Shown piece after piece: positions 52,258 through 63,000 of a stretch of 64,000 bases of DNA. The DNA comes from Ceratopteris richardii. Taxonomy: Eukaryota; Streptophyta; Polypodiopsida; Polypodiales; Pteridaceae. The notes beneath the pieces were generated by a model that was not told the DNA's origin, ran no database searches, and saw only the letters and a program-made list of their open reading frames with translations. The DNA is taken from contig MU260054.1 in NCBI GenBank assembly GCA_020310875.1, forward strand, positions 884,501-948,500, written 5' to 3'. A program made the position numbers and the translations under genes. How positions within the stretch are numbered: position 1 is the first letter of the stretch; each line of letters begins with the position of its first letter.

Positions 52258-55200
52258 TCAATTGTCCTTGATTTCCTGCAAACCAATCATCAACTTGAAT
52301 CTACTTAATTTCGTACCATCAAGAGCTTTCGTCAACATGTCTGCACATTGCATATCTGTAGAGACGTAGGATAGTTGAATATCCTTGCTCATTAGCTTCT
52401 CCCTTACATAATGGTAGTGGACTTCAATATGCTTGGTTCTAGCATGGTATACCGGATTAGCTGCTAGATGTAGTGAGCTTGTGTTGTCACCAAAAATGTG
52501 AGGTGTTGAAGAATGAAGTCCAAGATCTGTGTACAAAGACTTTAACCACATGATTTCTTGAGTTGCATTAGCCAAACCTCTATATTCAGCTTCGGTAGAA
52601 GATAATGCCACGGTTGGTTGCTTCTTCGATGACCAAGAAATGATTTTTGAACCTGCAAATGATATATACCCTGATGTGCTTCTTCTATCATCTTTAGATC
52701 CGGCCCAATCTGCATCTGAGTAGACCTTTAGCTCAATATCTGAAGTATATGAATAGAACAAACCTTCATTCATGGTCCCCTTTAGGTACTTGAGGACTCG
52801 CTTGGCCGCTTCCATATGTGGTCTTCTCTGCTTATGCATAAACTGACTCAATATGCTAACACTATAGCATATATCCACCCTTGTGAGTGTTGCATAGTTC
52901 AAACTTCCAACCAAGCTTTGATAGCTTGTGATGTCTTCAATTGGCTCTCCTTCATAAGCACTAAGCTTATGATTTTGCTCCATAGGTGTACCTGCACACT
53001 TTGTATTTTCCATCTTGAACTTGACGAGCATGTCATGGACATACTTCCTTTGTGTGATGTATATACCTGAATCTGTGTAGATCAACTCCAATCCAAGAAA
53101 ATAAGTGAGTGGTCCGAGGTCACTTATTTTGAACTCCTCCTTCATTTGACTCTTTACCTGTTTGATTCCTTCAAGATCATTGCCTGTGATAATAATATCA
53201 TCAACATACACACATAAATAGATCACTTCAGATCCATTCCTCTTTATGAACAAAGAGGTATCCGCCTTGCTAGCTTTGAATCCTTGGTCCTGCAAATAAG
53301 TAACCAATCTGAAATTCCAAGCTCTTGGAGCTTGCTTCAATCCATACAAAGCTTTCTTTAGTTTGCATACATAGTTAGGATGATGTGCATCCTCATATCC
53401 AGGAGGTTGTGCCATATACACTTCCTCAGAAATCCATCCATTCAAGAAAGCATTCTTTACATCAAGTTGATAAAGATTCCAATTTCTAGATGCAGCAAGA
53501 CTTATGAGAACCCTAATTGTAGGCATTTTTGCAACAGGAGAGAAAGTCTCCTCATAATCAATACCATGGGTTTGAGCAAACCCTTTAGCAACTAACCTTG
53601 CTTTGTGTCTATTTATACTTCCATCTGGATTCCTCTTGATTTTGTATATCCATCGAGATCCAATTATCTTCATAGATGGCTTGTTAGGTACAAGCTCCCA
53701 AGTGTCATTCTCCTTCAAGGCTTCCATTTCTTCATCCATTGCATCTCTCCAAGCTTTCTTGCTTTGTGCTTCTTCGAATGTGGTAGGTTCTTCATTGGTT
53801 GAATCCTTTGCAATGTAGATTGAGTGCTTGGTGACCAAAGAAGTATCATAACCAAACCTCTCTGGTTTCTTCTTCTCCCTCGAAGACCTTCTAAGTGGTT
53901 GATGTGAGCTCTCGGGTCCATATGTAGCATCCTGCATCTTTGCTTTACCTTTGTTCTTCCATAGCTTTAGTCTTTCCAAGTCTTCTAGGTCAATCTCCGA
54001 ATCACTTTCTTCAATCTGCTTTGGCTCCTTCGGTTGAAGTGAGGGAAAGTCTTCATCCAAGTCATACGGCAGCTTCACTTTCCTGTCATCATCAAACCAT
54101 GATTTGTTTTCATCAAAAATTACATCTCTACTCACAGAAAATCCTTTATTGGTTGGATTGTACAATCTATATCCTTTTTGGTTTTGATCATAACCAATGA
54201 ATACACACTTCTCTGCCTTGGGATCCAATTTCCCTCTTACTTGAGAAGGAATGTGAGCATAGGCTAAGCATCCAAAGATTTTACAATGCTCTAGACTAGG
54301 TCTTCTTCCATTCCACACTTCATATGGAGTGGTTCCATCTAGTGACTTAGATGGAAGTCTATTTATGAGATATGTGGCTGTCGACACAGCCTCTGCCCAT
54401 AGGTAGTTCGGCAATCCCTTTTCATTGAGCATGGACCTTGCAGCTTCGACAATAGCTCTGTTCCTCCTCTCTGCTACACCATTGAGTTCGGGTGTATACC
54501 TTGTAGTGACTTCCCTTTTAATGCCTCTTTCATGCAAGAAGGCATCAAATTCAAAAGAGAAGTATTCTCCTCCACCATCTGATCTGAGTCGTTTCAAAGT
54601 CCTACCTGTTTGGTTTTCAACAAGAGCAATATACTTCTTAAAGCAATTAAACACTTCATCCTTGTGCTTCATGAAAAACAGAATGGTCCACCTGCTACAA
54701 TCATCTATGAAAGACACATAATATCTTGAGCCTGATATAGATGGCTCCTTACTTGGACCCCACACATCCGTGTGCACTAGATCCAAAGGATTTTGATACA
54801 TATATCCTTTCTTATTGAAAGGTTGTCTATGAGCCTTGCCGAGTTGACAAGCTTCACACTTATAAATCATGTGTTGCCTTGTGATATTAGGCAAACCAAG
54901 TACACTTTGGTCCCTGCAAATCTGTTTGAGTGTCCTCTCACCAATGTGAGCAAGCCTTTTGTGCCATATCTCCAACTCTGTTAGAGTTTGAGATCCATAG
55001 CTAAACAAAGCTATGTTCTTTGTATCTTCCACTTCAAAAGTGAAAAGCCTTCCTGTCTTTTCTCCTTTGGCAATCCTTCGAAAGCCTTGCCTTGGGTCTT
55101 CAACATATGCTCCAAATCGATTGAATCTAACCTGCAATCCTTTTTCAACAATCTGTCCAACACTTATTAAATTTTTGGTAATTGTAGGGACATACAAGAC

Positions 55201-56466
55201 TTTGCTTAAGAGGTTCATATTCCCATCTGATGTCTTCACATTACCTATCTTCTCCACTGAGTGCTTTGTGTCATCTCCTGTCTGCACTTCATGCTTGTTA
55301 TGAGGATCTTCCAAATCAGAAAGTAAAGCCACATTTCCTGCTACATGGTTCGAGCATCCCGAATCAATGTAAAATATGTGATCAGCATCCTTACCCTTCT
55401 TCGTTGATAGATTCATAATCAATAATGAATCTTCTTGACTTTGGTCCTCTGCATAGTTATTGTAATCTCTTCTTCCTCTATGGCCACTTTGATAGTTGTT
55501 GTTGTTGTTGTAATTGTTGTTGTAGTAATTGTTGTTGTAGCCTCCATTGTACCTGCCTCTATTTGATCCATAGCCACCTCTATTGAATCCTCTTCCTCTT
55601 GAGTTCCTTGGATTCCTGAAACATTCTTCAGTAGTATGGTTAGATAAGCCACATATGTTGCAAGGTTGAGATGATTGGAATCTCCCCCTGCCTTGCTTTC
55701 CACCTCTGCCTCTTCCTCTAGCTCTTCCTCTACCTGCAAAGTTTGCTTGGAAAGAGCTTCCTTCATCTTCATTCTTCCTATTCTTTGACTTGTCCTTGAC
55801 CTTAGCTTTATCAGAATATAAGGCAGAAGTTTGATTACCTCTTGAGGACTCACCATCTTTGCTAATCTTTGCTTCATGAGTGAAGAGTTGGCCCATGAGT
55901 GTGTTGAGGTCGGGTACATGCATATCCATGTATAAATCCATGGCTGTTGTGAATGACTCCCACTTGTCGTCTACTTTGATTCCATTCATGATTTGTCTTA
56001 TGATTTGCTCCTCTTCAATTACCTCTCCAATGCTTCCAAGTTGGTCGGAAATCTCCTTCATCTTTGTGACATAATCAGTCACATTTTGCTTCGGGCTTTT
56101 CTTCATTGTTGTGAACTCCATCCACAATTGGTTCTTCCTTGCTCGAGTGTTGGAAGAGAAGAAAGAAGCAAGTGCATTCCAGGTTTCTCTTGATGTCTTG
56201 CATCCCTTGACATGAGGTAAAAGAAAATCAGAGATTGAGTTTAGAATATAGGACCTTGCAAGTGCATCCTTCGAACACCAATTCGAAAGTCCTTCCACTT
56301 CTTCATGTGATGGTTGCCCTTTGTTCCTCATGGTTGGCATTGCTTCATCTCCGGATATGAATCCATATAGATTCCTCCCTTGAAGGTAAGCCTCCATCCT
56401 TAGAGACCATGCCGGATAGTTGTTTCGATCCAATTTGTCAATTGTTGATGGAAATCCATCTCCCAT
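52258..56466 (-). CDS. Copia-2 gag-pol polyprotein, 1402 residues
   Basis: Starts at the ATG at 56466, 26 bases inside the 5' LTR. In order: copia gag (LDRNNYPAWSLRMEAYL); Arg/Gly-rich stretch and CCHC knuckle CNICGLSNHTTEEC (near residue 270); an Asn/Tyr-rich low-complexity run; protease FYIDSGCSNHVAGN; GAG-pre-integrase IWHKRLAHIGERT; integrase VHTDVWGPSK, LRSDGGGEYFSFEF and NGVAERRNRAIVEAARSM; RT LDVKNAFLNGWISEEVYM and YVDDIIITGND; RNase H VYSDADWAGSKDDRRST and VALSSTEAEYRGL. The usual copia catalytic residues are all recognisable. The length is normal for a plant Ty1/copia polyprotein. Confidence 0.95.
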   Translation of the reverse strand: MGDGFPSTIDKLDRNNYPAWSLRMEAYLQGRNLYGFISGDEAMPTMRNKGQPSHEEVEGLSNWCSKDALARSYILNSISDFLLPHVKGCKTSRETWNALASFFSSNTRARKNQLWMEFTTMKKSPKQNVTDYVTKMKEISDQLGSIGEVIEEEQIIRQIMNGIKVDDKWESFTTAMDLYMDMHVPDLNTLMGQLFTHEAKISKDGESSRGNQTSALYSDKAKVKDKSKNRKNEDEGSSFQANFAGRGRARGRGRGGKQGRGRFQSSQPCNICGLSNHTTEECFRNPRNSRGRGFNRGGYGSNRGRYNGGYNNNYYNNNYNNNNNYQSGHRGRRDYNNYAEDQSQEDSLLIMNLSTKKGKDADHIFYIDSGCSNHVAGNVALLSDLEDPHNKHEVQTGDDTKHSVEKIGNVKTSDGNMNLLSKVLYVPTITKNLISVGQIVEKGLQVRFNRFGAYVEDPRQGFRRIAKGEKTGRLFTFEVEDTKNIALFSYGSQTLTELEIWHKRLAHIGERTLKQICRDQSVLGLPNITRQHMIYKCEACQLGKAHRQPFNKKGYMYQNPLDLVHTDVWGPSKEPSISGSRYYVSFIDDCSRWTILFFMKHKDEVFNCFKKYIALVENQTGRTLKRLRSDGGGEYFSFEFDAFLHERGIKREVTTRYTPELNGVAERRNRAIVEAARSMLNEKGLPNYLWAEAVSTATYLINRLPSKSLDGTTPYEVWNGRRPSLEHCKIFGCLAYAHIPSQVRGKLDPKAEKCVFIGYDQNQKGYRLYNPTNKGFSVSRDVIFDENKSWFDDDRKVKLPYDLDEDFPSLQPKEPKQIEESDSEIDLEDLERLKLWKNKGKAKMQDATYGPESSHQPLRRSSREKKKPERFGYDTSLVTKHSIYIAKDSTNEEPTTFEEAQSKKAWRDAMDEEMEALKENDTWELVPNKPSMKIIGSRWIYKIKRNPDGSINRHKARLVAKGFAQTHGIDYEETFSPVAKMPTIRVLISLAASRNWNLYQLDVKNAFLNGWISEEVYMAQPPGYEDAHHPNYVCKLKKALYGLKQAPRAWNFRLVTYLQDQGFKASKADTSLFIKRNGSEVIYLCVYVDDIIITGNDLEGIKQVKSQMKEEFKISDLGPLTYFLGLELIYTDSGIYITQRKYVHDMLVKFKMENTKCAGTPMEQNHKLSAYEGEPIEDITSYQSLVGSLNYATLTRVDICYSVSILSQFMHKQRRPHMEAAKRVLKYLKGTMNEGLFYSYTSDIELKVYSDADWAGSKDDRRSTSGYISFAGSKIISWSSKKQPTVALSSTEAEYRGLANATQEIMWLKSLYTDLGLHSSTPHIFGDNTSSLHLAANPVYHARTKHIEVHYHYVREKLMSKDIQLSYVSTDMQCADMLTKALDGTKLSRFKLMIGLQEIKDN

Positions 56467-56479
56467 GTTGCTTGACTAT

Positions 56480-56491
56480 GCTCTGATACCA
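56480..56491 (-). other. Primer binding site of Copia-2 (initiator Met tRNA)
   Basis: TGGTATCAGAGC on minus, one base inside the 5' LTR. Confidence 0.92.
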
Positions 56492-56492
56492 C

Positions 56493-57570
56493 TGTGAAGA
56501 GAGATGGTGGATGCAATCCAAAGATGAGTAGGTGCCGCTACAACCAGCTTCACACCAGCCAACTGAAACTTCAGAGTTGATTAGTAGACCCTTTGAGCTT
56601 CCTAAATCCACCAAAATATCAGCCAAGTACTTTGGAACATGTATCCCAAAAGTTTAAGTCAAGACAGACAAGTTGCGAAATGACTAGCTCCCAAAACTTG
56701 CTATTTTTGGACATACACCTGCTGGAAAAAATGAACAGTGCTCTCAACCTGGAAGGAATTAGAAAAATTCCTTTTGGGCATAGCAAATAGACTTAGCAAG
56801 CTTCCTATTCCAAGTTAAAACACTTCAAATGATGGACTGAGCACTGAGAACAAGTTTCATCAAGTTCTGGAACATTCCCACAATTCTCGGGGCTCTGCAG
56901 AGATAGACCAGTAAGCAGTAAAATGCAGATATCTCCAAAAGTATAAATCCAATGACCTTGAAAATTTATAGGTAGAAACTAGACAGTGAGAGCTATCCAA
57001 CGCACTTTAAAACACTGAAAAAGGTTCAGTAAAACGCGAGATATGACCTTCTGAAGTTACTGCTCTGAGTGAGTATAGCAGAGAACAAAACAGAGAGGTA
57101 GATGATAATAAATGTATAGATTCACATATGATTACAACCACATTGGCAATGAATCTTTGCACAATGGGAGTAGAATGATAGAGCTATGGAGTAAGCTCTT
57201 CAATCTCTACAAAATGACATGAAGTGGTCACGTACAAGGCTTGCTAATCGCCTCTTCCTTCTTGCTCCTTTTATAGCTATCCTTGTAGGGAGTTTTGAAT
57301 TCGAATTCGAATGGCTCCACCTAAAAGTGATCCCCAAAGTTAGGAGAGATTCCCTCAGCTCAAAAATTCGTGATTTTGGTAGTTGGAGCCACAAATTTGC
57401 TTTTACATCATGGATGAGGTAAGCCATCCTTTTACTTTTTTCTTTTTCCATTTACAAGAGATAAAATGTACTCTTTTACAAGAGGTGTTCACATGACTAC
57501 TCATGTGACTTACAAATGAGGATAATATCAAGCATATCAAGCATGTAGGCTTGGGCAGAATGCACCAACA
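56493..57570 (-). repeat. 5' LTR of Copia-2
   Basis: 1078 bp, about 99.8% identical to the 3' LTR by eye. The promoter box is at the equivalent place, about 57267-57275. Confidence 0.95.
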
Positions 57571-57575
57571 TAATA

Positions 57576-57672
57576 GCCTCAAGCGAGAACTATGTGGTAA
57601 AGCCTCACTCCTCACCATACACCTTGCCATCTCCATCAGTGGCATGTTCTTAGTTTCAGCAAATCCATCCAT
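57576..57672 (-). mobile_element. Old copia integrase fragment, right of Copia-2
   Basis: Minus-strand remnant with NMPLMEMARCMVRSEALPHS, resembling the copia integrase stretch that normally precedes the YVLNRCPTKAL motif seen at 51002-51137. It is bounded on the right by gypsy sequence from about 57675. Confidence 0.65.
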
Positions 57673-57674
57673 CC

Positions 57675-58151
57675 TATCAAATTGGGGACAAAGTGTGGTT
57701 ACTTAGAAATAATTTGGGAACTTCAAGGCTTGTGTAAAGGTAGACCATCAAAGATTTAGTCTGTTTACCATCTTGGCCAAGATTAATCTTGTCACCTTCA
57801 AGATCTAGTTACTAAGTACCATGAGAATACATCCAGATTTCCATGTATCCATGTTGGAACAACATTAGATCTCACCATTGAGGGGGAAGAGACCTAGTCC
57901 TTCACCACCTATCAAGATTGATGATCATGAAGAATTCAAAGTCCAGCATGTCATAGATTCAAGAATATCCTGAGGAAGATTGGAGTACTTTGTTCATTGG
58001 AAAGGGCATGATAGCAACAATTGTTCTTGGGAACCTAGAAAAAGCCTAGAGCTAGCACCAATCAAATTTCAAGATTTTTGTAAGAAAATTCAATGAAGCC
58101 GAGACTAGAGAACATGCCTGCTGCTCCTAGAACTCATCGCTCGAGGGGAGG
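57675..58151 (+). mobile_element. Chromovirus (Ty3/gypsy) integrase end with chromodomain
   Basis: Plus-strand remnants of the C-terminal end of a chromovirus pol: GDKVWLLRNNLGTSRLV, then RIHPDFHVSML (GPY/F-module end), then a chromodomain near 57925-58095 with EYFVHWKGHDSNNCSWEP as its diagnostic core. A polypurine tract CTCGAGGGGAGG (58140-58151) ends it. Broken and truncated on the left. Chromodomains target such elements to modified chromatin. Confidence 0.75.
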
Positions 58152-58917
58152 TGATGCCATGGACAAGGAAACGATCTTGAATCCCAAATTCCATGTGACT
58201 TCTATATCTTATGAATGATTCAAAATTTGGAGAAATCAATGCTTCCATTACATTCAAAATGTGCCAAAACCCTAGGATCCACTATCTACTTGCTAAATTA
58301 TGATATTTAGAGGTCATGTTTTGATTGCTTACATCGTCAATGACATCATCAAATCGTAATCACCTTTTGAACTACCTTTGGTAACCACCTTTGAGCACAT
58401 ATATAAGGAGGGATTGGCCACATACATCCTTAGTCTTGCCAATGTCAATCTTGGGAGCTCAAGGAGTCGTGACCACCAAGTTAGTACTCTCCCAGTTCCA
58501 GTTCAAGTTCTAGTCTTGTCCTTGTTCTAGTCTTGTCTAGCCTTGTATCTTGAACATACTATTGTGTCCCATTGTAATCTCATAGTATAAGTTCTTATTG
58601 AGTTAGTTCTTATATCTAGTTCATCTCCTGGAAGGGAGTTCTTGTAATCCTGATATCTTGCTTCATACTTACAATCCTAGGTTGTGGGATATCGCCTATC
58701 ATCTCTCGTCGATTTATCCATATCTATCGGGCCCAGGTTGTGGAACTTCTTGTATCAACCACATACTCTTGTATTATTTTCCCTATGCAGATGTTCTTGT
58801 AATCATAAGTATATTTCAAAAATCTTGTTACTGCAATCAGAGAGCAAAATCTAGTGCTCCCCTCACAAAAGCTAGTCTTGCCAAAATATCGTGCGAGCAC
58901 TAGATTGTGCCCTTTCA
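58152..58917 (+). repeat. Probable 3' LTR of the chromovirus fragment
   Basis: Begins TGATGCCATGG right after the polypurine tract and ends in ...GTGCCCTTTCA before gypsy coding sequence of another lineage. A TATATAAG box at about 58400-58407 fits a U3 promoter. The partner LTR is absent, so the right end is inferred from the TG/CA rule. Confidence 0.55.
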
Positions 58918-58924
58918 CTAGACT

Positions 58925-60030
58925 AGATAGGATTTCAGAATTACTTTTTCAATTACAAGATCATCCACACTTTCTTTTGACCGACTGAAAGCACTGTTAA
59001 CTCAGGCTCCCATTTTACAAGCACCCAATTGGGACTTGCCATTTCATGTCTTTATAGATGCATCCGACATTACCATTGGTAGCGTGTTGATGCAGCGGAT
59101 GGAAAAATGGTTTCATCCCGTATATTATGTGAGCCGCACATTGGCCCCGACAGAGTGTAACTATTCAGTTACTGAACGAGAATGCCCTGGCTTAGTATAT
59201 TTTGTGAAAAAATTTCGATATTATCTGTTGGGCAGACGCTTCACCTTCCACGTAGATCATGCAACATTGGTGTATCTTGTGCTCCGACATCATTTGGGAG
59301 GACGGTTAGCATGATGTGTCTTGCTGCTTCAAGAATTTGATTACTCCATCGTACATCGACCAGGGTCAGCACACGCTCTTGCTGACTTTCTATCTAGGTT
59401 GGATTCTGGTGAGCTTCCGAAGGGCGTTGATGACACAACCCCAGCTATCTATGCAGCAGAGACAATACAGGATGATCAATGGGAATTACCGATACCCTCC
59501 TCTTACTATGACACCTTGCTTCTGTTCTTGACTAGTGGATGTCTGCCTGGTATGATTTCTTCAGCTAGTCGACGAAGACTAGCCACATATAATCGACACT
59601 TTCGATTGATTGTAGGACAACTATATTACATAGATCACTCAGGAGTACTACTCAGATGTGTCCCCCCACATGAGATTGCTTCAGTCATTACCATGGCCCA
59701 TACTGCCCCAATCGGAGGACATTTTGCGGTTGATCTGACTCACCGAAAGATTCTGTAGAGTGGATTGTGGTGGCCCACTATGTATCGTGACGTGACCAAA
59801 TATGTACAATAGTGCGACGAGTGCCAGCATTCTGGTCAACCTTTACAACGACACTACTTTTCTCTCCAACCCGTTGTGCCTCTGGAACCCTTTCAGAAAT
59901 GGGGTTTGGACTTTATAGGACCAATTACACCTCCGGCAACAGTTACCAATAACATATATATTCTGACATGCACAGATTACACAACTAGATGGGCTGAAGC
60001 ATGGGCTCTATGATCAGCTACAGTGATTAG
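58925..60030 (+). mobile_element. Ty3/gypsy fragment: RNase H and integrase
   Basis: Plus strand. RNase H (FHVFIDASDITIGSVLMQ, NYSVTERECPGLVYFVKKFR, FHVDHATLVYLV), the connection (HRPGSAHALADFLSRLD), the integrase zinc region (HTAPIGGHFAVDLTHRKIL ... CDECQ) and the start of the core (KWGLDFIGPITPP, CTDYTTRWAEAW). It resembles G1 in lineage (non-chromovirus) but differs at most positions. A few breaks. RT and the rest of the integrase are missing. Confidence 0.8.
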
Positions 60031-63000
60031 TCTACCAGGTGTGCTGATTCTTCAAGTTACAAGTAGATTAGGAGCATTTTTTAAAGATATTTGAGTAATC
60101 ATATTAAAATTATTCCATTAAATTTGTTTATTTTTCATTAATTATGTGTAAATAAACATAGATTAGGGTTGTTCTATAAGTTTCAAGGGAGTTTTGGCAT
60201 GGCATCTTCATCAACAAGATTTTGGAAGAAGGAACCACAAGGAGTGTGCTGCACTTGAAATACGAAGTCATGGAGAGGTACTTATGGATTAGAGAATGTC
60301 CTAGAAAGAAGAATAGGAAAATCTCTATGGGTAATAGCTTCTACAAAAGAAGATAAAAGTTCACTAGACCGCAACAACTGACTAGAAAAAACATAAATGA
60401 GGGATGATGGCCATGGCATAGCTCTAGTAAGAAAAACTAAGGTGGCCATAGATGCTGCAATGACTGATGCATCAAACTCAATGGGTCAAAGACAGAATTC
60501 TCATGAAAAGCGAGAGAAAACCCACAATTTTGATAGAGATCTCAAAGAAGTAGATAGCTTACCATGTAAATGGTCATGCACTAGTTCTCTTTCATGAGAT
60601 GGTTGAGGTCCATTCATATGGAAACATTTGTTCCTCATGGATGTGCACTAGAAATGAGATTTCAGCTCATTGAGTATGATAAAGATAAAGAATTACGTGA
60701 GGAAATGTTTAGAGAACTTGTGGTATGTATGGGATAATGAGTTGTAGAACACCTAAGATTTAGAGAAAAGGAGATGACTCATGGTGCATATTGGGATTCC
60801 AAAAGCCACAGTTAACATTGTATACACAATGGTTACTAGACATGGGAAGAATGATAAGCTTGGAAACAAGATTGCTTGTAAAGATAGAACTAAAGGAACT
60901 TTGATGAGGTTACTAAATCTATAGGCATTAGAAAGTGAAGAACCACGTGTGCATTAGCATTTTAAGTAGAGAAGAATCATGATGGAACTCTGAGAACTAG
61001 GCTACAAAGTAGGGACAATAGGAAGTTTAAGCATCCTAGGAAACATGCAAGATTATTTAATAGAAACTCATAATTGTTGTGCATCAATAGGTAGAAAAGG
61101 GGTCTACATAATGTTTGGTAATTGTTGAACTCAGATGAGCTGAACTAAATGAGCTGCATGGTGTCTTGAAGAGATTATGAAGGATTACTCTATTATGCAC
61201 ATACCCAACAAGATTGTTTATGATCGGGTCTTGCTTCATTTGGAACCAATGCAATACAAGGAGGGGTGCTACATCAATGGTTGTTGTGGAAGCATTAACT
61301 AAAGCATCAACTATTGAGGGTATCATTGCCATAGAAAGTGTCCTTTGATGTTTAGAATGTTCATTGAGCTTTGTTATGTAGCAAAGATAGAATGACCTGA
61401 ACCTTTGATTGAATAATTTTTGGATCTCCAACAAATGCTTGCTCAAACTGTAGCTATTTTAGATGATCTCGCTTATGTTAGGAATGGTTGTAAAGAAAAG
61501 GATGTTGATATAATTCAGGCTGATTCAGAGCATTTTAGAAATATTTCTTATGAGAAAACAAGAAGATCTAATTTGTGGGTGACTGTTGCCTTATCAATGG
61601 ACATGGTACCATTCTTACTCATGAGAAGGCAAGCATGCAATCTTGCCATTATGGCTTCCAAGAAGGAGTCTATCAAAGGAAGGGCTATGGTGGTTCTTAC
61701 TGGTGCTTTGCAGTAGTTAGGTTTCAAGAATGGAAATGAGAAGAAGAATATTAAGTTTGGGGAAGTATTTGACCTAAAACAAATGAACATATCAAACATG
61801 GGACAACCTATCAGTAAGCATTCAACAAATGGAAGAGCTAATAGATCTTGAACTACATGATCACAATTGGATGAAGATGAATAAGATAGCAAAAGAGAAG
61901 TAGAAAATAAAAAAGTTTCTATGAAGGTACATGAGTTTGCAACTTAGTGATTCTACCCAAAGAGGAGTAGATGCTAGGAATCAAGTTTTGCAAGTAGCCA
62001 ATCCATGAAATATGCAAGGTATTATATATGGCAATTATAGTAGTCATCCTTTTGGAGATGCTAAAGGATGTCAAGTGGGCATGACATCGAAAGTTCTCGA
62101 CATGGTAGCTATAGTCTATTGGAGATCCTAGGTTTGCTTATGGTGTGTCTAGTGTGCTTATGCAAATAGACAATAGGAGGAGGACCTGATTAGAGTGAAT
62201 TGAGAGAGAAAATTGGAAGATGACCTTCTTGTCATTTTAGAGGCCAAACTACGATGAGTATCAAGAGCCTTCCAAGAAAGAATAGGGGTCTGGGGATCAT
62301 TATTCCATAAGGAAAACCCATGAAGCATCCTCTCAATTATTTTGGGAGTGGTGTTGAAACTTTCTTGTTCCCTCTGACAAAGAGATATGCAAAGCCAACT
62401 TAGGCTGATTTACATTCCGGTACATGTCTATTTGAAAATGCTAAGAATTTTGAAATTTAATAGCAGAGCATCGGAGTATGGACTCATGAAAATGTAATAG
62501 CAAAGTCCATGTTCTATACTTTCTTGAGAAGCCCAAAGAGGATGATTTGGAAGCAATGGATATTGGCACTACTGTTCTTGGGTTGTTTCTTGAGGAATCA
62601 CCCTTCATTGCATCTAGGGGTATTTATGTGTCTAGAGCTTCTAAGCTGATGATAACCTATAGCAAATGACTTTGGCTCATAAATAATATGTGCCTTAGCT
62701 AAGGAATGTAATTTCAAGGCTTACTTTTGGGAGAAAGATGAAAGGTGGCACCATCACAATCGGAAGCACTTTGTAAGGGCAAAAGGTCAAGTGATGGTCC
62801 TTAGAAAAAGGAGAAAGGTGTAGAAAAATTTCTAGCTAACGAGGCTTACTAGGGTCATAAGGAGGGAGCTACTCAAAAGAAGAAACAAAAAGGGGAGAAA
62901 GTTGCTAAAGAAATTGAGTTGTTGCTATAGAGAGGATTCTTTGCCAAAACTCATAAAAGTAATATGTATATTGGAGCCCAATTCGAGCTTGGCATGACTC

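Larger units (their letters stand above)
51138..57570 (-). mobile_element. Young Ty1/copia element with one long ORF (Copia-2)
   Basis: LTRs of 1078 bp (51138-52215 and 56493-57570), TGTGAAGAG...CACCAACA, differing at about two sites. Target duplication TAATA at 51133-51137 and 57571-57575. Met-tRNA primer site and polypurine tract are in place. One ORF of 1402 residues covers all copia domains, so the element looks whole. It is the youngest insertion in the window by LTR identity, and is inserted in an older copia fossil. Confidence 0.96.
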
